This document shows, in pieces, positions 1-10,660 of a stretch of 64,000 nt of DNA; the first letter of the stretch is position 1, and the number at the start of each line of letters is the position of its first letter. The DNA comes from Leptodontidium sp. MPI-SDFR-AT-0119 (taxonomy: Eukaryota > Ascomycota > Leotiomycetes > Helotiales > Leptodontidiaceae): the NCBI GenBank assembly GCA_020726505.1, contig JAHLEZ010000008.1, forward strand, positions 2,356,001-2,420,000. Reading direction: 5' to 3'. The position numbers were made by a program, and so were the translations under genes. The notes beneath the pieces are model-generated. The model did not search any database and was not told where the DNA came from. It was given only the letters and a program-made list of their open reading frames with translations.

Positions 1-903
1 ATACTAAGACAGCCATGGCCATGACAGGACGAGAGATGGCGCACGCTCGCGCTTGCAACTCTGTAACCCCACTGCCTGGCTCCCCTCCCCTCCCCGTTCC
101 CCCCCCTCCTTGCTGAGAAATGTGAAATTTTAAGCCCTCGACTATTGCACACTACTCGAACTTTCATACATTGCTACACTGCACTTTTCTTCTCTTGATC
201 TCCTTCCTGCCCTCCTTTCTTCCGCTTTCAACATCTATTGACCGAACGCATCATCCCGACCCGACATCAACATCATTTGTCGTCACTCACCCCTCCTTCA
301 CTTGACCTGAGTACCTATCAGCAACACCACACCCACACCACACCAAATTCCCTGCAGGATCCTGGACAGGTACCGATTGGGCACCTGAAAGTACCATCTT
401 GGCCCGCATCACAGCACAGCACGGCATCGCACCGCACAACACCGCATCGCACCGCACATCGCAGCAGCGGAGCTTCCCAAAGTCCGACTGGGCGAATCAA
501 GAGGCAGCTTCTCTTCACGAAAACGAATAAGAGCAGCCGCTGTACGAGCGGTGGGATTGCAAAGCAGAAGGCGCCTGGGCAGGTTACCGTACAGTTTTTT
601 CGAGTTCTCGACCGCACCTACCCTGCCTACCTTACCGACCTGCATTATTGCCTGTGCGAAAAAGTCCGGACACGGCGGTGCAACTTTCGGCCCATCGCAG
701 AGTCAGAAACGCACCCAACACCCTGCATTTCGACTCCTGAATCTACTCTGCCTCCCTACCCTCCCCAGTTGTGAAGCTACGTGCCTGCCTGCCTGCCCTG
801 CCGCCTGTGGTGGTCTCGGCTTCTTCTCTTTTCTATCTCCTTTCCTTTTCCTTTCCTTGACCGGACTTATTCTCTTTCCTTTGACTTGACTCGACAGACT
901 GGA
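1..903. promoter_or_regulatory. Upstream region and probable 5' leader of the Zn2Cys6 regulator gene
   Basis: No convincing coding sequence is present. The stretch is rich in pyrimidine tracts (60-115, 180-240, 760-870), which are common in fungal promoters and leaders. Positions 410-460 hold a loose CACCGCA-like repeat and positions 782-805 a GCCT repeat. Open frames exist here, but their translations are low-complexity and look like chance products of the repeats. Confidence 0.5.
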
Positions 904-3862
904 ATGGTGATGTCACATTCGCAATCGCCCATGATGGATCACAATGGTTATCAGATGCCCCAGCAGATGGCAGCGCCACCGATGATGAACCCCCCACCAC
1001 AAATGTATACCGGATATCAGGATGGACTCCCAGCGAACATGAACATGGCGGATCTGTCGCAACAATACCTAGGCGACGGAGGATTGATGGACGAGAGTAT
1101 CGAGGCGAAGAGGAGGAGGATAGCTCGGGTAGGCAACTTGCGACTCGCTCGCTCGGATGCTGTGGAAAAAGGCGCTGACCTCTACAGGCCTGTGACATGT
1201 GTAGGAAAAAGAAGATCAAGTGCGATGGAAAGATGCCGGCTTGTACCCATTGCATCAACTATAAGACAGAATGTGTTTTCACACAGGTGGAGAAAAAGAG
1301 GAACCCTCCCAAAGGGTATGGATCAGATTACATACTGCGGACATAACTAACTCGGAGTTAGTGCGAAATATATCGAAGGCCTGGAGAATAGATTGGGACG
1401 AATGGAAAGTCTACTGAGATTATCTGGTATGCCGACTTGAAGAAATCCGGGGGCGCATTGCAAGCAGTGTATTGATCGTTATAGGTCTACTCGCGGAAGA
1501 CGATAATGGTCGAACGGATCTGGGCACACTCGAGAAACGACTTGCAGACAAGAGAGAGTCGCAAAGGGCATCGGCAGCTCCGGGATCGAACCCAGGTTCG
1601 CCGTCACAAGCTTCACAGAATGATGGGACTGGATCTACCCCTCGAAGCACGATAACATCACCGGAACCCTCGACTACCAATGGGGATAAAGACAAGCGTA
1701 AGAGTGGTACACCAGAAAAGCCCGAGGAGGAGGTTGAAGCGCTGTCGGACATGATGTGCTCACTTGTCACGAATAACTGTGGTGAAACTAGATACATTGG
1801 TATGATGGGTATGATCTGAAGCATTTGAATTGACACTAACAGAAGTAGGTTCATCATCTGGATTTTCTATCTTCTCGCCGAAAGGTATCTCATGGGTTAA
1901 TGAAAAAACTGGCGATTCATCGTTCCAAGAAATGATATCCTCAGCATCCGTGGACGAGAATAAGTGGATGTACTGGAAGCCAGAAGTCTTTGGAGACCTC
2001 TTTGAACGGCGGATCTTCAAACGGCTACCACCAAAGAACGAATGTCTCTCTCTTCTAAAGGACTTCTTTGAGAACTTCAACTGCATGTTCCCGCTTTTCC
2101 ACCAACCTACATTCATGCATCTGGTCGACCGGCAATATAGCCAAGATCCATACGAAGGATCAGGATGGTGGGCCAGTTTGAATGTTGCGCTTGCCATCGC
2201 TCACAGACTCCGGGTGATGAGCAACTTGGTACCAAAGGCTGAGGATGAGAAGGCTTGGGGCTATCTGAAGAACGCCATTGCAGTAGTCACCGAGCTGACG
2301 ATGCGCAACACGGACTTACTCAGTGTTCAAGCCCTTCTTGGTATGGGACTTTTCTTGCAAGGCACGCCAAACCCTCAACCCTCGTTCTTCCTTGTAGCCG
2401 CCGCTATCCGGTCTTCTCACAGCATTGGACTTCATAAGCGTGGCTCCGGCTTCAATCTCAACCCCATCGAGATCGAACAGCGGAAACGAGTCTTCTGGAT
2501 TGGTTACATGCTAGATAAGGACATTTGCTTGCGATCAGGACGACCTCCGGCGCAAGATGATGACGACATGAATGTCGAGCTGCCAAGCGCGGACCCTGAG
2601 GACGGTATAGGCAACATCCCCCTGGCGGATGGGAAGGGTAAGGTCAACCTTTTCCGCCTCATGTGTGAATTTGCGACTATCGAAAGCAAAGTCTACAAAC
2701 AGCTGTACTCAACGAAAGCCTCGAAACAATCCGATGGCGAGCTTCTCAATACCATTGGAGAACTGGACCATATTCTGGAGGAGTGGAAAGACAGCATCCC
2801 TGTGGATTTCCGTCCCGAACACGAAATCAAAGCTTCTCATACCCCTTTAATCTTACACGTGGTGGTTCTCCACTTCGCGTACTATAATTGCCTGACCACG
2901 ATTCACCGGATGTCGGTTCATCATGGATACTGGACAAGCCGCTTGTCAAACTATGCTATTCAGGGACTCAATGCGAGACCCCTGAATCCACGAGTCTTTT
3001 CATCCGCAGCACTCTGCGTATCCGCTGCGCGAGCTTCTATTCATCTGATCAAATATGTACCACAAGGAGACTTTTCATGCGTTTGGTAAGTTATGCAGCC
3101 TGCTTGACACACAATATTGCTAATTTGTATAGGCTGATTCTCTATTTCCCCGTTTCTGCTCTTGTAACATTATTCGGCAACATTCTCCAAAATCCACAAG
3201 ACCCTCGAGCACGATCCGATGTTCGGTTAATGAACCTGGTGGTCAGCTTTTTGTCGATGTTGGGGACGGAAGAAGAGAATGGTGGTGTGAAGCGAATGCT
3301 GGGAGTCTGCTCAGAGTTTGAGAGAATCGCCAAGGTCGTGCTCGACAAAGCCGAGAAAGATAGCTCTTCAAGGAGGAAGCGGAAGAATAACGAGGAACAG
3401 ACTGGAAAGTCCAGAGCTCCTCCAGTTTCTAGTGCGCCTCAAAGTGGTCCACCACCACACACACCAATGGCACCAAGTGTACAAATGCCGGCTGTATCTG
3501 GTGTCTTCTCACCCGGCATGGTTCTAAGAGACGGCTTCAGCCCAGTACCGAACAACGGCTCGCCTAACTCGAACTGGCAACCGGATTACAACAACGGAAG
3601 CGAATACATGACACCCAAGCAAGGCATGACCCCCTTCGCCGAAATCCAAGGCTACTCCAACGGGAACGAGATGAACTCCCCACTCAACATCAACAACTTC
3701 CAACAGCCCTTTGTCCCGCAAGATCTCTGGCAGATGCCCATGACGCTGGAATGGGACTGGGCGGATATGACGGGCGGCGCATACCCTAGTTTCGAGAACG
3801 GCATTGTGGGAGATCCCTCATTGCAAAATAATAGTAATCAGCATCTGCAACATCAGATGTGA
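904..3862 (+). CDS. Zn2Cys6 (Gal4-type) fungal transcription factor
   Basis: Probable nuclear DNA-binding regulator of RNA polymerase II genes, 899 aa. Exons: 904-1128, 1188-1315, 1362-1426, 1485-1799, 1849-3085, 3133-3862. Residues 77-103 form a complete zinc binuclear cluster with spacing CX2CX6CX6CX2CX6C; the first intron falls just before its first cysteine. A basic linker (EKKRNPPKG) and a short predicted dimerisation helix ([17 protein letters not shown]) follow. A serine/proline-rich stretch comes next, then a long middle region typical of the fungal_trans domain. The C-terminus is rich in Asn, Gln, Pro and Met and ends near an acidic/aromatic patch (LEWDWADM), a possible activation domain. 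A second ATG lies two codons after the chosen start. The cluster and linker look strongly conserved, but I cannot name the ortholog, so the target pathway is unknown. Confidence 0.88.
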
Positions 3863-5316
3863 TGAGTCGGCTGGTCTCCTCTTGATGGTATTGTACTTGT
3901 ACTCTACACAGATTGGCATTGGGGGTAATTGGGAGACTGGGGAGGATAGGTGTTTGGGAAGACCAAAATGGTGCCTTGAACTTGGAGTGGAAATGGAGAT
4001 CAAGGTGAAGGTGAAGATCAAACAAAGGGAAGATCATTTCAGGGCCGGACATGGAGCTGGAGCTGGGTGCTAAGGAGGAAGGCGTTTTTACGTTTTATTC
4101 ATGACATGATGTTGTATGAGCTCATTTTCATGGTTGGGATCTGTCCCATTGCTTTTTGTCCTTGTTTGGTTTGGTTGCTGTTATCTTTTTTTTTTGCTTG
4201 TAGCTGGAAGGAGCAGGTCGGGGCTGTATATCAAGGTTACTGAATCTCTACTTAGCTCGTATGTGAGGGTGGGGGCATTGGTCTGCATATTTTTGGGCAA
4301 GGGATTTGGGAGAGCAGAGCAAAGCGAACAAGCAAGCACGGAAGCGAGAATGGATTGCCTATTTTTGATTGAATGGCTGTATTAATTCCTTAATTGCCTA
4401 CGTATTTACGTACTTGCTTGCTATTTGTTTGTTTGAATACACGAATCAAGTGACATAAAAAATGAGCTGAACCATCCTAAAAGACGGCATCATGAGAATG
4501 GGGAGCGGGGTGAGAGGGGATGATGGATGAGAAGAGTATGTGTGGGTGGTAGGTCTGTGGATGAATGATGGGATCAAGTGGCATAGGTGGGTATCAAGAA
4601 AAGGTAAGAACTTACATGCATGCATACATCCATTCTTGTTGGTTTGTTTAGTTGAGTATTGGACTGTTATTTAAGTTCTGACCGATTTAGCCAGCCAGGA
4701 CTCGGGGAGCTCAGTACGTAGGTAAGTAAGGTTTTTCGTCTCATCCCTCCCTGCCTGCCTGCCTGCTATTTGATAGGTAAGGACCTATGAAGGAACACAG
4801 TGCAATGTCCAAATGTCCAGAAGCAGCTGTATAGAGTAGTACGTGAAGTACTCGGAATCAGGTCGATGTCAAAGACGCTCACACTCAATCTCGAATTCAG
4901 TTAGTAGTAGTCATCTTACGCATGCATGGAATGTCTTTCCATTGTCACGGAAACTTTTTGTGGGGCGTGAAATTCTAGACGCCTTCGCTATTGTACAACA
5001 TCCAACCCCATATCTTATCATAGACCACCGCCAGGTACGCCGGGTGGTAGATGGACAAACGCCTTGCTATGCTCCTGATACCAAATCACTCTCTGCATAT
5101 CTCAAAAGGAAATGCGTCGTTGCCCTCTCAGGACTCAATGTCCTGCGATTCTTCTTCTTCCGCTGTTCCTGCTGCCCGCTGCCATGGTGGAATATGAAAG
5201 CAATTCGTGCCTTGTGGCCGTTCAGATTGAGGAGAACTGATCGTCCACCTTCCCGCAAATTTCTTTTCCTCGGAAATTCTCACGTTATGGGCTGTCTCTT
5301 CTCCTTTCTTTCTCGC
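3863..5316. other. Intergenic region between the regulator and PAF1 3' ends
   Basis: This is a convergent intergenic stretch of about 1.45 kb, long for this window. It contains a CTGC tetranucleotide run at 4751-4766. The open frame at 4843-5442 overlaps the PAF1 C-terminal codons antisense and resembles no protein. I see no RNA gene or mobile element. Confidence 0.5.
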
Positions 5317-6720
5317 CTAGGCGGCATCATCAGCCTCGCCTTCACCATCCTCCTCAACCTCCTCCTTCCCAAACGGCATCGTCCTAAACACATCTCTCTC
5401 GGCCTGCATATTCTCATCGGGATCCTCAATCATAATCTGTAGATAATCCGTCTGCCTCTCGGTATCCTCTTTGGGTGCCCCAGGGGTGTACCTGTTCCTC
5501 TTGCTCTGGATGTTCTTGTTCCGCTGCGGGCGGATCCGGATCTTCTGTACGATGGGATAGTAGTACGCGCCTCGCTGATGTAGACCATCCATACCATCGT
5601 GGACCGCAAGGACGATCTCATCGTCGAATTTGTTGGCGATGGATCCAGACGTGCTCTCGCTTTCGTACGGACGGATCCGCTTATAGCTGAAGCAGGGCTG
5701 GCCGGTGTTCGACGTCTGGGTGTACAGATCATCGCTGTCTTTCTCGGGGTCCAGGGGGTCGAACTTGCGCTTGAAGCGACGGGCGTCGGATGCGGACTCG
5801 GCCATGAAGAACTCGTACTCCAACGTCTCGTCTGGAGCAGGGTAGTGTTCTGGGTCTCGCTCGTAATTCTCTCTGATTGTCTGCCTGGCGCGCTCTTCTT
5901 CCTCGGATGCCTCGACGGGCTTCAGGAGGGCGTTCTCGAGACGAATGTCGTAGGTTGAGCTGGGAGGGACGGGGTTGGTGTTGAATTTGATGGTGCAGTA
6001 ACCACCAGCGTCGGGGAAGGAGTCAAGATCTGGTAGGATGGGATATGCTTCCAAGACCCTCACGCTTGTCTTTCCGCTGGGGTGTCGAACGTCTCGAAGG
6101 CTGTTAAGCATGTTTGAAGCGATCGTGAAGCTCTTCTCCGCTTGGCTTTTGATGTACTCTGGCGACTCCTTATCTGCGTTTGCGGGGGCTCTCTTGTTCC
6201 TACTTCCAGTCTTGTCGATCAGCGATCTCGATGTCGTCGATTCGAAACGGTTGGGTTTGCTGGCGTTGGAGATGTATTCGGTTCGTCGGAGGAAGGACAC
6301 GCCTGAGTCCGAGAACTTAGGCTTTCCTAGGGATGCCAAGGGGCGGAGAAGGGCGCGATCGTGTGCGTGAACTGGCGGTGGATGTAATGGAGCTTGAATT
6401 GCTGTAGATATATAATTAGACCATCGCGCATACAGGCGTTGCGTCTCTGCGGTTCACTTACAACTCTCATCGCCATCGAATATTCCCGGCATGCCCACCA
6501 AATCCAATGGCATTCCTAGCTCGGCATCCGCCTCAATATTGAGCGGCTGATCGCGCGCAAGTCGCGATGCGAAGCCAGGTGTTGTGTATTGGCCAGAGGC
6601 AAGGCCAGTATTGGGGATGTCGAGGAGCTTGGGAGGGTTGGGAGGTGGTGGTAGAGTGTTCGAGTATCGTATTCGTGCAATATAATCCTGGTGGACCATA
6701 CGCTGAGATGAGGACGCCAT
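5317..6720 (-). CDS. PAF1: RNA polymerase II-associated factor 1 (Paf1 complex subunit)
   Basis: Core subunit of the Paf1 complex, which travels with RNA polymerase II and promotes histone H2B ubiquitination and H3K4/K36/K79 methylation. The protein is 447 aa, from exons 6720-6462 and 6401-5317 with one 60-nt intron. The N-terminus has the family pattern: QDYIARIRYSNTLPPPPNPPKLLD, then a segment with LRRTEYIS. The middle carries the conserved DLDSFPDAGGY and YEFFM regions. The C-terminus is acidic and low-complexity (EEVEEDGEGEADD), as in other PAF1 proteins. Length is within the fungal range. The first ATG of the open frame is used and matches the expected N-terminus. Recognition is by overall pattern. 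Confidence 0.88.
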
Positions 6721-7489
6721 CTTGCTTGCGATTGAAGTGTGGTTATGGCGTGGTGATGGTTGCGTTGCTAGTCAAGAATTTCGAGAGTGCTTGGAGGTTG
6801 AAGTCGCGACGGACTGGCTAGCGCAGAATTGACGAGGCTGAGAAATATTTGTTCAGGAGATTTTGTCTACTTTGGGAACAGCTCCTCCCTTCTATCCAAA
6901 TCTGCTTGAAATAGTTTTCACCAGGTGTTTATATTGAAGGTGCTCTTACTTTAGATTTTTGATATTATAAGACAAGGCAAATCACTACAGTATAGATGAA
7001 TATCACCTTCAAATTTCACAAAAGTCTCGTCTTGTCCACCTGAACAAATAACTTCCTCTTGCAATGGGGCTCACAATGAGGGAACTAGACACAGCCTGCG
7101 AGGGCCTAGTTTTCGTTTGTTTTGAGACCTGCTATAACCTTTCTTCTTTGCCATCGCGTTCTATTGCTTGCATGCTCTCCGCTCTCGTTTCCCCTCGGAA
7201 ATTATTAGGAGCATGGAGATATACATAGTGTGGAAAATCTTGCCCAGGGAAGCAGATAGTTACTGTAGGACAATACTATGAGTGGCCTTTTTCTCAAATA
7301 TGCCCGTCATGTCTTCAAAGTCCCTCGAATGGACAACAACATGCACTGCACACATGGATGAGATAACATGTTTCATTTGCAGCGGATCTCTCGCATCCTC
7401 GAGACTTTGCATTTGAGATACACTAGGATTTAAGCTATCTTTCATTTATGATTGGAACGCTTTCCTAGTTTCCTGTGTTAAGTACAAAA
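6721..7489. other. Intergenic region upstream of PAF1
   Basis: About 770 bp holding the PAF1 promoter and the region 3' of the NACHT-ankyrin relic. No credible gene is seen. The small minus-strand frame at 7260-7445 has no recognisable motif. Confidence 0.45.
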
Positions 7490-10400
7490 TCAATCCTCCA
7501 GCAAAGCCCTGATATGATCCAATCTTGCAAAGTCAACAGGCCGGCGTCGTTGAAAGTCTTTTAGTTTAGGATCGGCTCCCTTGTCCAAAAGCAATCTCAC
7601 ATCAAGTCTACTGTCCTGAGCACATACCAGGTGCAGTACGAAATTTCCAGAAAGGTCCTGCGCATTGATATCGGCACCGCTCCTGAGAAGTATGGTCAGC
7701 TTCGACTTGACTATGCTAACCTTCTGCCGTTTGAATTCGCTTCCCTGAGGGCCGAAGAAGGGGCCATCAACCCAGTGAAGAACATTGTGAAGAACCGTGA
7801 ATCCTGAATCATCCTTAGAATGTACAGATTGAGAATGTGCAATCAGCAACTCAATAATCCCGTCTGCAGTGTTGTCAGTATTGGCTGCAGCGCAATGGAG
7901 GGCCGTCCGGCCTTCCGAATCCAAAGCATTGACATTAGCACCTTTTCCGAGAAGCCACTGGACGTGTAGCAACTTTCCATACCGAGCTGCAATGTGCGAT
8001 GGTGTTGAGTCGTCACAAGCTTTGACATTGACACCCAGTCCACTGTCAACAAATACTTCAAGGTTAGCATTATCGGTGAGCCTTCGGTTACTCATTGCAT
8101 AATGGATGGGCAGAAATCCTCTGACGTCGGGTTCACCAACCTTTCCACGGGCAGATATAAGGAGGTGTAAGTGGTAATCCGTACCATCCTGTGCCGCTAG
8201 GTGGAAGGTGTCACTCCGTAGATATCCCCAGCCCCGGGATCAAACCCCATATCCAGAAGATATTTCAGAACAGATTCTGAGCGATTTGAAAGCGCTAAGT
8301 GGAAGACCGACGTCCCATCGTCAGCAATCGCTGTTGAGTCTGCACCGTTCTCGAGAAGAAGCCGTACGATTGCTTCGTCGTTGGTAGTTGCGCAAACAAG
8401 ATGGAAGAGGGTGTACCCAGACCGGGCTCTGCGATTGCACATTTAGGGTCCTCGGTGAGCAACTTCTTGATGGTTGAAGAAGAAATGTTCATAAGCATAC
8501 ATTGAATCCATGGGGCGTCGATACCGAAAGTGAAAAAGTCGGCTCCTTGGGAAAGTAATAGCTCGGACACCTCGTCGTCATCGTGGTCCAAGGAGAAGTT
8601 CGGCTGATCTTTGCTTGCATCCAATATTTTCTCCAAATTAGACAATGTTCTGCTTAGAATAGCAAGATGTCGGGTTCCAGTCATTTTTGTACGTATGCCT
8701 GTCATGTTCATACAAGGCCTTAATTATCTCTGCGTTGCCAGATATGGATGCCGCTATGAGCGGACCATTCTCCAAACCGTACGAAGACGTATCTGGTCTC
8801 GCCTCCAGGATCTTTCTCACGATCTTGACATTGCCAGAACGGCATGCAGCTGCCAAGATGCTGTCGCTATCACCTCTTCGAGCTTCGATATTTGCTCCAT
8901 GATCCAACAGCAAGTTAACCATATCTTCATCGCCAGAAATGCAGCCATCTGCAAGTAGGATATGAATCTGCCAGCAAGGACCTCATTGATGTCAACTCCA
9001 TTCTCTATTTGGACTTGAACAAAGCTCAGGATGCAAGCTTTTACCGCGAGCTGCATCGGTGTGATGTCAATGCTGAGTGGTTTGGAAGGGTTGACCCACC
9101 GATCATGAACTTCGCACCATATCTCAAAGTACCGTTCGCTAGGGGAAGTAAACATGTCGAAATATCGAGCTTGTGGCGCTCCAAGCTTCTCCGCTTGACT
9201 GCAATGTTTCATCCACGTCGTCGCAGAATATTCCAAAAACGGAAAGTTCTCTGCTAGAGCGGAACACTTCTCTTCCCATGGAATATCATGCAGGTTCTCC
9301 AGATATGTGGAGACATTCTCTATGTCGCGGGTGCAGAGGTACTTGAGGCAAGCTCGAGAGAGGCTTGAATGACCTTTGGCGGTCAAATCCTTGGATCCCC
9401 AAAGTTTAGAATCTGAGTTTTTCCTCCCAGACAGAAAATAATCTTTGACGGACTGATGTATGAACTGCACAACATGTCGGGACGAGCCGTGGCTTGGTTC
9501 ATCGGAGTCCTGCGGAGCTTTTGCTTCAAGAAGACCGCCACAACGGCTGCGTATGCGTTTAATCGTTGCAGTATCAGTCTGGACATAATTCTTTGATGTT
9601 TCCATTTGATGTTGAGATGTGAAAGTCTCGTCGGAACTGAAAGCCATCACATAATGGAACTCGGACAAGCTGAGAGGTCGTGCCGCGTTCAGAACGACTG
9701 ACAGCATGATATTCGTTTCGGCGATGTATGAAGCGTCGGCTTTTTGCAGGAGGACATCAAACAATCCACCTAATTCGCTTGGAGTCGCTCTTAGATTTTC
9801 TCGTAGCTCCGTGATCGTATTTCCATCATCTATGCCGCGCTCAATTTCGGAAAGAACAATGTCAACCTCGGATCCATGTCAGCATGCTGCAAGTTTAGAC
9901 GCTAGAATGTTTTAGTTACCCAAAGAAATACCCCGTCTGCTTTTTCGATGATCTCCTTCAGTTCGTTTAAGTCGTGGATGAAAATCCGGTTGGCCTCATC
10001 GGTGTGATCGGGGAACAAATTTGAAGTTATTTTGTCGTTGACAAATTTGAAGATGTCTTTCGAGTTGTGTTCCTGGAGTATGAAACCTTGACTGGCTGGG
10101 AGCATTCTCAACATATCGTCAGGGAATGTTCTGCTCGAAATACAAAACTTGAGGTGGACCTTGGAATCGTTCATCAGTTGCTGAAGTGAGACGATGACAT
10201 CCTTGACAGAGGTGTCGCATTCATCCAGCGCGTCAACAAACAGGCATATCTGGATCTTGGAATCTCCAGTAACTATGATTGTCTTCAATGCGCTTTTCAG
10301 AGAGCGTAATGTCCAGCCCATTTCGCCATCTTTGAAACAGCGTTGACTACGAAATTTAGTAACATTCGGATTCAGTGATGCTACATCACTTACCATCTAT

Positions 10401-10660
10401 GGTTCAGGTGCCGTGCGAAATCTTCCATCAAGCAAGCGAAAAGTCGAGGATCTTGTCGCAAGATCTGTTCCAGAATCGATTTAAGGAATCCTTCCATGGA
10501 TCGTTCCGAAGCCATGCCTCTGCCATTGAAGAAATGCGTCACGGTGACTGATTCTTGTTTGGAATGCCTCTCACAGTATTGAGAGGCAATTTCTTTCATT
10601 AGAGTAGATTTACCAGATCCTGGCTTTTGGTTTGGGTTTGAAGTGGATGGTCTAGTACAG
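7490..10660 (-). pseudogene. Decayed NACHT-ankyrin STAND protein gene
   Basis: Remnant of a fungal NLR-like (STAND) gene; intact relatives act in non-self recognition or heteroincompatibility. The readable part begins with a NACHT P-loop (KPGSGKSTLMK, about 10630-10600). Next come a Walker-B-like stretch (ICLFVDALDECD, about 10240) and the winged-helix/GVFLW region. Two in-frame introns are still intact (10347-10393 and 9867-9919). A linker with VVQFIHQSVKDYFL follows, then ankyrin repeats to a TAG near 7490. The ankyrin part can only be read by changing frame about four times: near 8931-8940, between about 8640 and 8711, near 8412-8430 and near 8204-8212. At three of these points the ankyrin consensus continues directly in a new frame, as expected for single-base indels. 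N-terminal to the P-loop the reading frame looks random, so the effector domain is missing. No other gene here has such damage, which argues against general assembly error. Confidence 0.82.

Noticed and set aside
238..889. Several open frames upstream of the transcription factor
   Set aside because: Low-complexity translations of CA- and CT-rich repeats in a probable promoter or leader.
1580..1600. Exact tRNA B-box-like GGGTTCGATCC on the minus strand
   Set aside because: It lies inside exon 4 of the transcription factor, forms part of a short palindrome, and has no A box or cloverleaf around it.
4843..5442. 199-codon plus-strand open frame
   Set aside because: Overlaps the PAF1 coding end antisense, has no motif, and its composition looks non-coding.
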